This document shows, in pieces, positions 37,836-48,627 of a stretch of 64,000 bases of DNA (position 1 is its first letter; each line of letters opens with the position of its first letter). The stretch is from Sapria himalayana (Eukaryota > Streptophyta > Magnoliopsida > Malpighiales > Rafflesiaceae). The DNA lies in the NCBI GenBank assembly GCA_029783825.1, contig JAREIK010016281.1, positions 1 to 64,000 of the forward strand. Direction: 5' to 3'. Position numbers and translations under genes: made by a program. Below the pieces are notes generated by a model. It was not told the origin of the DNA. It was given only the letters and a program-made list of their open reading frames with translations, and did not search any database.

Positions 37836-38195
37836 TGATATAGTTTTAAATGAATTATACCTATGTTTTGTAATTAAAAATAATGGTTTATAGTATATGT
37901 TGTTTTTCAATTTAAAATAAAAATTTAAAAATATCTATCAAATTTTTTGTAAAAAAATAAAATAACAAGATAGTTTTGGAATGAAAATAGCTAGGAATTT
38001 TTCCCTAGCTAATTTAACTAGGGAATTTTCATCATTCAAAAATTTGCTACGGAATTTTTTTTCATTAAAATTTTAAATAAGCACTTTAGCATGAGATAAT
38101 TTCCATCATAAATACATCATTATTCTATTTTAGTGACAAAGTAAGCCCAAATAGCTAGAGAACTTTTTTTAACCACTTGGGCTTTTTTTGTAGTG
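37685..38195 (+). repeat. Right long inverted terminal repeat of copy 3
   Basis: Inverted partner of 29343-30015, ending GCTTTTTTTGTAGTG directly at GATA array IV. It contains the TAGCTAGGAATTTTTCCCTAGC palindromic subterminal motif at about 37988-38010. Confidence 0.75.
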
Positions 38196-39193
38196 ATAGA
38201 CAAATAAACATATAGACATATAGATAGATAGACAGATAGACATATATAAAAATAGATAGACAAACCATTAGATAGATAGATATATAGATAGATAAACACA
38301 TATTCAGGCAGGCAGACAATGAGGCAGGCATGCAGACATACAGATACATGGAAATATAGATAGACTGAAAAATAAACAAATAGAGAGTCAAATAGACAGA
38401 TAGACAGAAAGATAGGCAATTTGATATACAAATTGATAGATAGATTTATAGATAGATAGAATGATTGATTGATAGACAGATTGATAGATAGATTGATAGA
38501 TAAATTGATAGACCAATAGTTAGATAAATAAATAGATAGACATATAGATAGACAAATAATTAGATAAATAGATAGACAAATAGATAGATAGATAGATAGA
38601 CAGACAGATAATAGATAGATAGACAAATAAAAAGACAAATTGATAGACAGAAATATAGATAGATAAATTGATAGACATATTGATAGATGATTTGATTGAT
38701 AGACAGATAGATAGATAGACAGATAGATAGATAAACATATAGATAATAGATAGATAGATTAATTGATTATTAGATAGATAGATAGATAGATATAGATAGA
38801 TAGATCTATAGATAGATAGATAGAAAAATAGATATAGATAAATTGATTGATAAACATATAAATAGATAGATATATAGATAGATAGATTGTTTGTTTTTGA
38901 TAGACAGATAAATAGATAGATAGATACATAGATAGATAGACAAAAAGATAAACAGAAAGAAAGATAGATAGATATATATATATATATATATTATAAAATA
39001 GATAGGTAGACAAATAGATAGATAAATAGATAGAGAAATAAATTGATAGATAGATAAATAGATAGACATATACATAGATAAATAGATAGAAAAAAGATTG
39101 ATTAATAAAAATAGATAGATAGATAGACAGATAGATAGATAGTAGATAGATAGAATGATATATATAGAAAATAAATAGATACATAGATAGATA

Positions 39194-42100
39194 TAGTGGT
39201 GTAACCGAACAAAATGATTCATGATTCATTCGGAGCTCGGCTCGGTAAAAGCTCGTTTGAATTTGTTTCTTAAGTTAAATGAGCCGAGCCCAAACTCCAT
39301 TTTGGCTAGTAAGTTAAATGAGCTGAACCCAAGCTTCCTTATGTTTGGCTTGCAAAAGTTTGTGAATAGGCTCATTTACTAGCTCATGAACATGCTCACG
39401 AACAGGCTCGCAATATGTCCGTGAACAGGCTCGTGAATAGGCTCACGAAAAGTTTGACACATGTTCAATCACTTCGATGTTCTGACTTCCAAATTTCTGG
39501 TCTTTTCTTCCCCATCCCCATTAAAAAACCTTAAAGACCAAATTATATATTACCCTGTCTGCTCTCCCATTCTCTACCACTGCCCGACACCCACCATGCC
39601 GCACTCTCCCTTGTTCTCTTCTTTTTTTCCTTTTTCCATTATTAATTTGCTATATCTTTATGGCCAATTTCTTTGCAACTTATAGCTTTGGTCTTGTTCT
39701 CTATGTCTTGGTCTCTACAATGGGAAAGTTGAAATATTGTTGGAAATGACATTGCTCCATCTCTAACTAACTTCTACAAATCAAAGCATCGAGTGCAAGG
39801 CTATTTTGCTGCAAAGAAAGCATGCCCAATGCACCAACTTAGATTTTAATGACTCAATTTACTTAGACTACTGATCTTTGCATCATAGTGGGAAAAACTC
39901 ATCTCTGCATGCTACAATTCTCTCAGCTCTCTTTTGACCTTTGTCTCTTTTACCCCTTGCTCTAGTAGAATGAATACCAAATGAAAAAGAAAACATAAAA
40001 TAAACTTGTTATGATAGACCCAATAGTTAATGTTTTAATGAAAGTGTGAATCGAATGTCTTCTACTATTTTTCATTGAATTCTATGTTGCTGAATTGGGG
40101 TGTTTAAAGTTTTCCAAATTTTCATATACAATTTCCATTTTGAAATTATATGAAATCTACCTTATTTATTTTACAATTTGTTTTGTTATGCTGTATAGGA
40201 TGTCGGACCATGTTGTCAGTATGTTATCCCCTGAAAATTCACAAAAAAGTCATATAATGAAAATGCTATAGATGTTGTTGTAGAAAATGTGAATTTGAAT
40301 AAGGAAAACACATCTACAACTATGGGTGTTGATGGGGTTGAAAATGTTGAAGATAGTGAAGAGGGTGGGGGTGATTGCGCAAAGAAGAGAAAGTGCACTC
40401 TCGAGTAAGGTCTAAATTTAAAATAGTCACCCTTCTTGATAAATCAGAAAAGGCTGAATGCATCCATTGCAAGTGGTGATTTACATTTCTTAAGGCTGGA
40501 ACTTCATCTCACTTACTCAGACACATTAAAGAAAATTGTATTAGAAGGAAAATAAAGTTGTCTGGACAAAAGGAACTAACACTCAATTCCTCTATAATAG
40601 AGTCTGTAATGGTAGCTTTAATACAAAATTTTAAATATGACCAAACTAAGATTAGAGATATATTATCTCATTTGATCATGGTCCATGAGCTACCATTTTC
40701 TTTTTTGGAGCATGAAGTGTTTTTATTGTTGATGGAGACTATAACTCCACGTTATCAAAAGGTTAGTCATGCAACTATAAAAAAATTGCTTTTCAAGTTA
40801 TGAGGTGGAAAATAAAAAAGTTTCCACTCTTCTGAAATATGAAAATTAAGTAATTGTGACAATTGATATATAGAAGTCAACCAATCGAAAGGTTTATTAT
40901 ATGGTTGTTACTTGCCATTTTATAGATTCTAATTAGAAATTACAAACGCATACTCTCAGTTTTTGTGATGTACTACCACCTCATTCCGGAGTTGCCATTT
41001 GTGATGCCTTAAGGAAGTGTTTGGTTGAATGAGAAATTGATGATAAATTTTGGAGTGTGATAGTTGATAGTGTCACTTACACTGATGTTGTTATTGGCAT
41101 GTCAAAAGATACCTTTCCTATAAAAATCAACTTGCTCTTTGTGGCAAGTTGTTTCATGTAAGGTGTTGTGCACATAATCTAAATCTTCTTGTACAAGATG
41201 GGTTATTAGAGATTGGAGATATAATTAAGAATGTACAAGAAAGTGTTAAACATGTGACATAGTCAGAGAGTCATCTTAATATTTTTGGAGAAATTGTGAA
41301 GCTATTGAAGTTGCCTTCAAAGAAACTTATTTTTGATTGTTGCACAGGTGGAATGCAGCATTATTTATGTTGTTGACTATCTTGGAGTTCAAAGTTGGTT
41401 TTCCTAGATATTCACAAAGAGAAGCAAGTTGCTTGTTCTTGCCTAGTGAGAATGATTGGATGAAAGTTGCTGAAATTTCCTCATTTATTGCAGCATTTAA
41501 TGAACTTACAAAAATCATTTTAGGTATTATTATTTTATTTGACTAATCTTAATTATTTTATGATTTACATGCTTTTAAAATTATTTATTTCAATTGGGTA
41601 ATATCATACATGTTATTGTAGGTTCTGAATATCCAACATCAAATTTTTTTTCCCAAGCTTTATAATATCAAGAGGTTGTTGGATGAAAAATATTTTGATG
41701 AAAATAAGTTTATGCATTCAATGATTATGAAGATGAAAGATGGGTTTGACATGTATTGGGGTGAGTGCAATTTGTTGATCTCTATGGCAACCATTTTAGA
41801 TCCAAGAAGTAAAATACAATTGATTGAGTGGCATTTTCCTATGATATACTCAAGATCAGATATGATTGAACATATTATAACTATTCGTGAGACTTTGTGC
41901 ATGCTTTATAGAGATTATGTTGAAGCTCATAAAGCAGATGGTAGTGAAAAGAGGGTGAAAGTGAGAATCAAAATGAATCTTCTAGTCCTGTGATGATTGG
42001 AACAAGTGGAGCGAGGGCTTAATTTTTTACTTATATAAGACATCTTGAATAATCAATTGAACAAGTTAAATCTGATTTAAATATATCTAGAAGAAGGTGT

Positions 42101-43362
42101 TCATCTTTGTGAAAATTTAAATTTTGATGTCTTAGATTGGTGGAAGATGAAGTCTCTAAAGTTTTGAATGTTATCAAAGATAACATGTGATGTTTTATCA
42201 ATTCCAATCACAATGTAGCTTCAGAGTCTGCATCCAGTGCTGGGGGGAGTTATTGAACCACATCATGCATCTTTAGGAGTAGACATGGTTAAAGTATTAT
42301 TATGAGGTGAATATTGGAGTGCTTTTTATGGGATAAAGTGAAAAAGAAAAGTAAATCTCAAATTTTTATCATATTTTAAGTTTAAATTTGATTTTGTGCT
42401 ATTATTAAATTTTAATATTTTGAGCTTTTTTATTGTTGTTTATGTGCATGTTTAGGTTTTGTTTTACAATGTTAATATTTTATTTGTTATAAATTGTTAC
42501 AATTTTTATAGTATGAAGAGGACTTCAAAGAGATTCAAATACCTCACACTTGAAAGTTGCTTTTATGGCATAATGTGGAGCTGATTTCATTTCTTGTATA
42601 AAATTTAATTTTGGCATATAGTTGAGGTTGGGTACATGGGTATATTATTATTTGTTAATTAGAAAATATTCAAAGTTACTTATTATTTATCTTATTATTT
42701 GAGGTGTAGTCTTTTGAGCTTTTATATATTTTTATTCGAAGTTTATTTTACCTATATAAACTATCATGGTTTGCATTTTTTTGAAAGCTCCTTAGGCCAA
42801 TACATGGAAGAGATCGCGGTGAAAGATGAAGATATAAAGATTATTTTGAAGTTGTTATATGTTGATTTAAACATTATTTTTAAATTTTAAGGATGATTGT
42901 AAGTTTTTTTTTATTTCATTTGTGTTGTAACTTCTAGTTGGTTTGGATATGTCAGTTATTATTAATATCTTGTTGTATTAATTTTTTAGTATTTTTTTAG
43001 ATATAGTATATGATCCTAAACTATTAATTTTTTTTAAAGATCATAAATAAGCTCATAGATGAACTCAAATGAGCTAACAAATGAACTCCTTACCAAACTT
43101 GCAAATGAGCTCACAAATGAACTCCTTATCGAGCTTACAAATAAGCTTATAATCAAGCTCACATATGAACGAGCATGAGCTATAATTAAACGAGGTTTAA
43201 ACGAATGAGCCCGAGTCGAGCTCAATCTTGATGAGCTCGAGAAACTCAAGCTTGGATTTTAAAAAATAAAGGAACTCGAGCAGAATCCAAGTCCTTCCAT
43301 ATATTTTGAGCTAAACCTAAGCATTTGTTAATACAACTCAGTTTGGCTCAATTACACCCCTA
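39194..43362 (+). mobile_element. hAT-1 transposon, 4.2 kb, inserted in the GATA array
   Basis: The termini TAGTGGTGTAACCGAAC and, at the right, TTGGCTCAATTACACCCCTA (reverse complement TAGGGGTGTAATTGAGC) form the inverted repeats. GATAGATA flanks both sides (39186-39193 and 43363-43370). This fits the 8-bp hAT duplication, although it is easy to obtain by chance in a GATA array. Subterminal regions carry repeated GCTCG, GAACAGGCTCG (39400-39450) and GAGCTC-AAATGA (43060-43260) motifs. The interior holds a decayed RICESLEEPER-type transposase. Confidence 0.88.
40200..42330 (+). pseudogene. hAT-1 transposase remnant (RICESLEEPER type)
   Basis: From the ATG at 40200 the gene is broken repeatedly but keeps the domain order. 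The BED zinc finger has AECIHCKW and LLRHIKENC (40450-40545), with the Cys and His ligands present and a stop in place of a residue after KW. An open part at 40558-40800 contains FKYDQTKIRDILSHLIMVHE. The region near 40860 has the DIW motif of the RNase H fold with W changed to a stop, and LFHVRCCAHNLNLLVQ follows near 41150. A DUF4413-like part lies at 41676-41990 (MKDGFDMYWGECNLLISMAT, LDPRSK). The C-terminal dimerisation region at about 42110-42300 has LDWWK and, after frameshifts, DVLSIPI and VASESA. Non-functional. Confidence 0.9.
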
Positions 43363-45427
43363 GATAGATAAGAGATAGATACATAGATATATGGGTAGGT
43401 AGGTAGGTAGATAGATATAGATGGATAGATTGATTAATAGATAGATAGATAAACAGATAGATAGACAAATATAGACAAATTGATAGACAAATAGATAGAC
43501 AAATAGATAGATAGATAGATAGATTTATAGATGATTGATTGATAGATAAATAGATAGACAGACAGATAAAAAGATACACATATAGTTAGATAATAATAGG
43601 TAGATAGAAAGATAGATAAACGAAGAGATATATAGATTGATTGAAAGATAGATAGATAGATAGATAGGTAGATAGAAATATAGATAAACGAAGAGATATA
43701 TAGATTGATTGAAAGATAGATAGATAGATAGACAAATAAATAGACATATAGATTTATTGATCAATAGACATATAGATAGACAGATAGATAGATATACAGA
43801 TAGATAGATATAAAGATAGACATATAAATAGTAGATAGATAGATAGGCAAACAAAATAATAGACAAATAGATAGATAGACAATCGATAGATACAGATAGA
43901 TAGACAAATCGACAGATAGAGAGATAGATAGACATACAGATAAAAAAAAGACAAATAGATACACAGAAATAAAGCAAACAGATAGATAGATAGATAGATA
44001 GATATATTTATAAAGAATGATTGATTGATTGAGAGTTAGAGAAATAGATAGATAGATAGAAAAAAATATTGATAGATGAATTGATAAACATATTGATAGA
44101 AATATTGATATACAGGTTGATAGACAAATTGATAGGTAGATTAATAGATAGATTAAAAGATAGATAGATAGATAGATACACAGATAGATAGAGATATAGA
44201 TAGATAGATAGATAAACATATAGATAGATAGATAATTAGATAGAGAGATATATAGACTGATAGATATATAGAAAGATATACAAATAGATAGATATATTGA
44301 TTGATTGAAAGATAAATAGACAAACAAATAGACATATAGTTAGATAGATAGATTAATAGATAGATTGACAAATATATTGATAGATATATTGATAGATAGA
44401 TAGATAGACAAATAGAAATAAAGATAAATGGATAGATAGGTAGATTGACAGGTAGATAAAAAATAGATAGAAAGACTGATAGACAAAAGTTAGATAGATG
44501 AATAGATATAATGAATGATTGATTGATTAACAAATAGATAAAAAGACAAATATATAAATAGATGATTGATAGATTGAAATATAGATTGATAGACATATTG
44601 AAACAATTTTGATAGATAGATTGATAAACAAGTTGATATACAAATTTTTATATAAATTGATAGACAAATTAATAAACATATAGATATACTTATATAGATT
44701 AATAGATAGACTCATAGATAGACAGATTGATTAATAGATTTATTAACATATTGAAAGATAGATAAATCAATAGATTGAGAACTTATAGATAGATAGATAG
44801 ATAGACAAAAAGATTGATAGATTGATAGATCAATCGATTATTAGACAAATAATAATGCAAATTGAAATATAGATAGATAGATAGATGATCGATCGATGGT
44901 TGGATATATAGACAAATAGATATATAGATAGATATATATATATATATATATATAAAAGATAAATAGATATATAAATAGAAAGATAGTCAGAAAGATAGAG
45001 AGAGAGATAGATAGATATATAGATAGATAGATAGATAAAAAGATAGATAGATAGATTGAAACAAAAATAGATATATACACAAATAGATAGATATACAGAC
45101 AGACAGATAGATAAATAGATATATAGATAGAGAGATAAATAAATAGATATATAAAAATATAGATAGACAAATAGATAGGCAGATAGATAGATAGATGGAT
45201 AGACAGACAGACAGACAGAAATAAAGATAGACAGAAAGATCAATTGAATGATATATAGATAGAAAATAGATAGATAGATAGATATGCAGATAGATAGATA
45301 GATAGGTAGTTAGGTAGGTAGATAAGTAGAAATATAGGCAAATAGATAGACAGATTGAAAGATACATATATAGATAGATAAAAATGATAAACAGTTAGAT
45401 AGATAGATAGATAGATAATAGAGACAC

Positions 45428-45462
<35 letters not shown>

Positions 45463-46276
45463 GATGATAGACAAATAGATAGGTAGATAGATAGTTGGAT
45501 AGATATTTAGACAGACAAAAAGACAAATAGATAGATAAATAGATTGATTGATTAAATAGATTGACAGACAGATAGATAGATAGATAGACATATAAATAGA
45601 TAGATAAATAGACATTAGATAGATTAATAGATATATAGATAGATAGACAAACAAATACACAAATAGACATACAATTTGATATAAAGATAGATAGATAAAT
45701 TATAGATAGAGAGACACACAGATAGATAGATAGATAAATAGATAGACAGACATAATGATAAATATAAATATTGATAGATATATAAAGAATAGATTTATAA
45801 AGAGATTGAATGACACATTGATAGAGAGAGATATATATAGATTGATAGAATGATAGATTGATAAAAAATTCATAGACAATTTAAAAGAAATATTTATATA
45901 TAAATTACTAGATAGATTGATAGGCAGATTAACATACAGATTGATAGATAGACAGATAGATTGATAGGCAGATTAACATACAGATTGATAGATAGACAGA
46001 TAGATTGATAGATAGATAGACAAATAGAAAGGTAGAGAGATCGATACATAGAAGGATAGATTATTTGACAGAAAAATACATAGATAGATAGATAGATAGA
46101 CTAAAGATAAATAGTAAGTTCCATAGATAGATAGACAAATAGATAGATATATAGATAGATTTACAGATAAATAGATTGAACGAGAGATAGATAGATAGAT
46201 AGAATGATTTATAGATAGATAGAAAAAAAGATAGATAGATAAATAAATCGATAGATAAATAGACATATAGATAGAT

Positions 46277-46735
46277 ACACTACAAGAAAAATCCCATATA
46301 GCTATGGAAAATTTCCTAGCCAAATGGTTGTTTTCCATTGCTAAATAAGATATAGCGACGAATTAACAACGGAACCATTCCCAATTTAAAGTGCTCGTTG
46401 CTAAAAAATAGTGAGGAAAGTGTCCCTAGCTAATAATTTAGTGACGAAAAAATCTCTAGCTAAAAAAATATTTTCTCTAGCTAAATTAGCAAGCTAAATG
46501 AGAGTTTCCATCACTAAATGGATATAATGATGAAAGTTTCTCAATCTAAAGTGCTCGTCTATAAATATTAGTGATGGAAATAGTCCCTAGCAAAATAAAT
46601 TTAGGATATGAAAAAATCCCTTACTTAAATAAAGATATCCCTAGGTAAATTAGCTAGGGCAATTTGCTAAATTAGCTCAGGAAATTTGCTAAATTAGGTA
46701 TAGAATTTTCCCTAGCTATTTTAATTTCAAAACTA
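46277..46735 (-). repeat. B-type subterminal repeats of CACTA copy 2
   Basis: TTCCTAGCCAAATGG, TATAGCGACGAATTAAC, CAATTTAAAGTGCTCG and repeated CCCTAGC-TAA motifs match the reverse complement of 21290-21454 closely. AAGTGCTCGT occurs twice here (46391, 46548), as its counterpart does in copy 1. Confidence 0.8.
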
Positions 46736-47164
46736 TTTTCAGAATTTAATTTATTTTAAAATTGTTTAATTAAATAATTTAATATTTTTATATTAAATTG
46801 AATAAAAATATAAACTATAACTATTAATTAATAATTATGAAAAAATTAAATCATTTGATAACTTATTCTAATATAATATTTTACATAATTAAAATAAAAA
46901 ATAACAAAAATTGTATTACATTTTATTCTTTAATGTATCTACTGATAGTGTATAAAGTATAATATATCCATGCATTGACATTGCTTTCTCTCTCTCTGCT
47001 CCTCGATCATCATTTTTCTACTGTGCAAAGTGTTCGAGTCACAGCACATCATGTCTAGTGAAAAATCCCATCACTTATACAAGCTTTGTATGGGGAACAA
47101 TGCGGTACCATATATGTAAGAAATTTTAACCACTCAATCAAATCAAAATAAAAAAAAAGTTATG

Positions 47165-47580
47165 TTTTGATAAATATATAATACTGGTGTATATATGTGC
47201 ATATATACAGCATTTTACTCGTAGATATATATTGAAATATATGTGAATAAAAACTACAGTATTATGTGTACATATATACTGAGTACAAATATACTCAGTA
47301 TATATGTACAAATATACTCGGTATATATGTACATATATACTATAGTATAAAAGTACGTATATACTGAGTATATATATACATATATACTATAGTATATATG
47401 TATGTATCTAGTAAGTATATACATACAAATATATTTAGTATATAGTAACATATATACTCGGTATATATATACTTATATACTCAGTATATACGTAGATATA
47501 TACTTGGTATATACATACATTTTTACCAAGTATATATGTACGTATATACTATAGTATTATATGTACATATATACTCACAT
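47165..47580. repeat. Palindromic GTATATATGTACATATATAC satellite, copy 2
   Basis: Units of about 22 bases with self-complementary cores and spacers CTCA, CTAT or CTCG, matching the satellite at 19736-20570. Plus-strand examples lie around 47298-47400. Confidence 0.85.
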
Positions 47581-47584
47581 AGCC

Positions 47585-47880
47585 TTGGATGACACACACA
47601 CTTGTACTTTAATGCAAATACACATACCATCAAAGACAACAGAAAAAAATAATCTAGGAATTTAAAAACAAGCATATAGGTCTCTCAGGCATGGTCAGCA
47701 TTTCTTGTTCTTTTTTCTCCGGTACTCCACGCAGATAGAGAACATTGTTACACCTGCACATGGAGCATAACATATTACATTTACAAACAATAACCGATAA
47801 CAAGTAGTCTCAGTTCTAAACTGCGATGACGCATATCTCCACAAAATAATAGTGTCAAGAAAAACTTTTATATACTAATA
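47585..47880 (-). pseudogene. Possible captured last exon, shared with copy 4
   Basis: On the minus strand, after an ATGTGCAG acceptor-like site (about 47757), a short frame encodes VTMFSICVEYRRKKNKKC and a stop. This basic tail looks like a protein C-terminus, but I do not recognise it. The segment including the following TGACCATGCCTGAGAGACC is shared with 61550-61720 of copy 4, where most of the exon is deleted. It is absent from copy 1. Confidence 0.3.
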
Positions 47881-48569
47881 TATACAAATGTATTTTAAAT
47901 ATAAGTTGCAAATTATATATTTAAATATAGTTATGTAAAAGTTTGACAGTTATACATATAATAAGATATAATTATTTATAGTTATATGTTATTATACATA
48001 TAGTATATATAGCTATAAATATTTTTATATAGTTAAACATATAGTTATATATAGATATATTCATACAAATAGTTATACATAAATATAAAAGTTATAAATA
48101 AATATGATTTACATATATGTATTCATAGTTACAAATATAGTTATATTTAATTATATAATGTTACATAGTAATACATATATTTATATATAGGTATACACTG
48201 TAGTTAAACATAATGTTGTATGTTATTACATATAATTATAAATATAATTAATTATGGTTATACATATAGTTACACATATAGTTATACTTATATTTATACA
48301 TTAGGTATATATATTTTTATATAATTTTATATATGTATACATATATTTTTCTATAGGTATATATGGAAAAATACATTTTTAAATATAGTAAATGCGGTCT
48401 TGTATATGGTAAAATTTCTATTTTTATATAATTTTATATATGGTAAAATACATATTATATATGTTATTATTAAAAATGTATATTAAATATATGTTGTTAA
48501 TTATATTTTTAAATATAGTTATGTATAATATTTTAGTTATACATATAGTCAAAGATAATTATTTATATT
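47880..48569. repeat. AT-rich satellite of copy 2, left part
   Basis: TATAGTTATACATATA-type units, reverse-complement relatives of 18890-19660. The array is cut by the ARF retrocopy and resumes at 52813. A foreign 19-base string, AGTAAATGCGGTCTTGTAT, lies inside at 48387-48405. Confidence 0.7.
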
Positions 48570-48586
48570 TATATGTTCTTATACCT
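48570..48586 (+). repeat. Left 17-bp target duplication of the ARF retrocopy
   Basis: TATATGTTCTTATACCT, identical to 52796-52812. The two copies bracket the ARF-derived sequence together with the nested hAT-2. Confidence 0.85.
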
Positions 48587-48627
48587 TTGGGATCCAATGT
48601 CAATAGAGAAAAAAAATAAGTTTGACT

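Larger units (their letters stand above)
29343..38195. mobile_element. CACTA copy 3, two inverted B ends, 8.9 kb, gene-capturing
   Basis: The left end CACAAGAAAAAAGCCC and right end GGGCTTTTTTTGTAGTG (reverse complement CACTACAAAAAAAGCCC) match; the left one appears to have lost TAC from CACTACAAG. Similarity continues inward for roughly 500-650 bases, covering subterminal repeats and the tail of the TNPA-like gene on both sides, so both ends are B-type. Flanking arrays have opposite polarity (TATC left, GATA right), and no matching target duplication is seen (CTA and ATA). The interior holds EDR2-like exons, a receptor-kinase exon, other exon-like scraps, and an A-side interior block at 36120-36720 shared with copies 0 and 1. 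Confidence 0.75.
38196..46276 (+). repeat. GATA array IV, interrupted by hAT-1
   Basis: Degenerate GATA array at 38196-39193 and 43363-46276, about 3.9 kb once hAT-1 is removed. It is bounded by the B end of CACTA copy 3 and the B end of copy 2. Local block duplications include a roughly 63-bp unit with GATAAACGAAGAGATATATAG (about 43613-43740) and a 48-bp unit with TAGGCAGATTAACATACAG (about 45908-46010). A TA run lies near 44934-44954. Confidence 0.95.
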
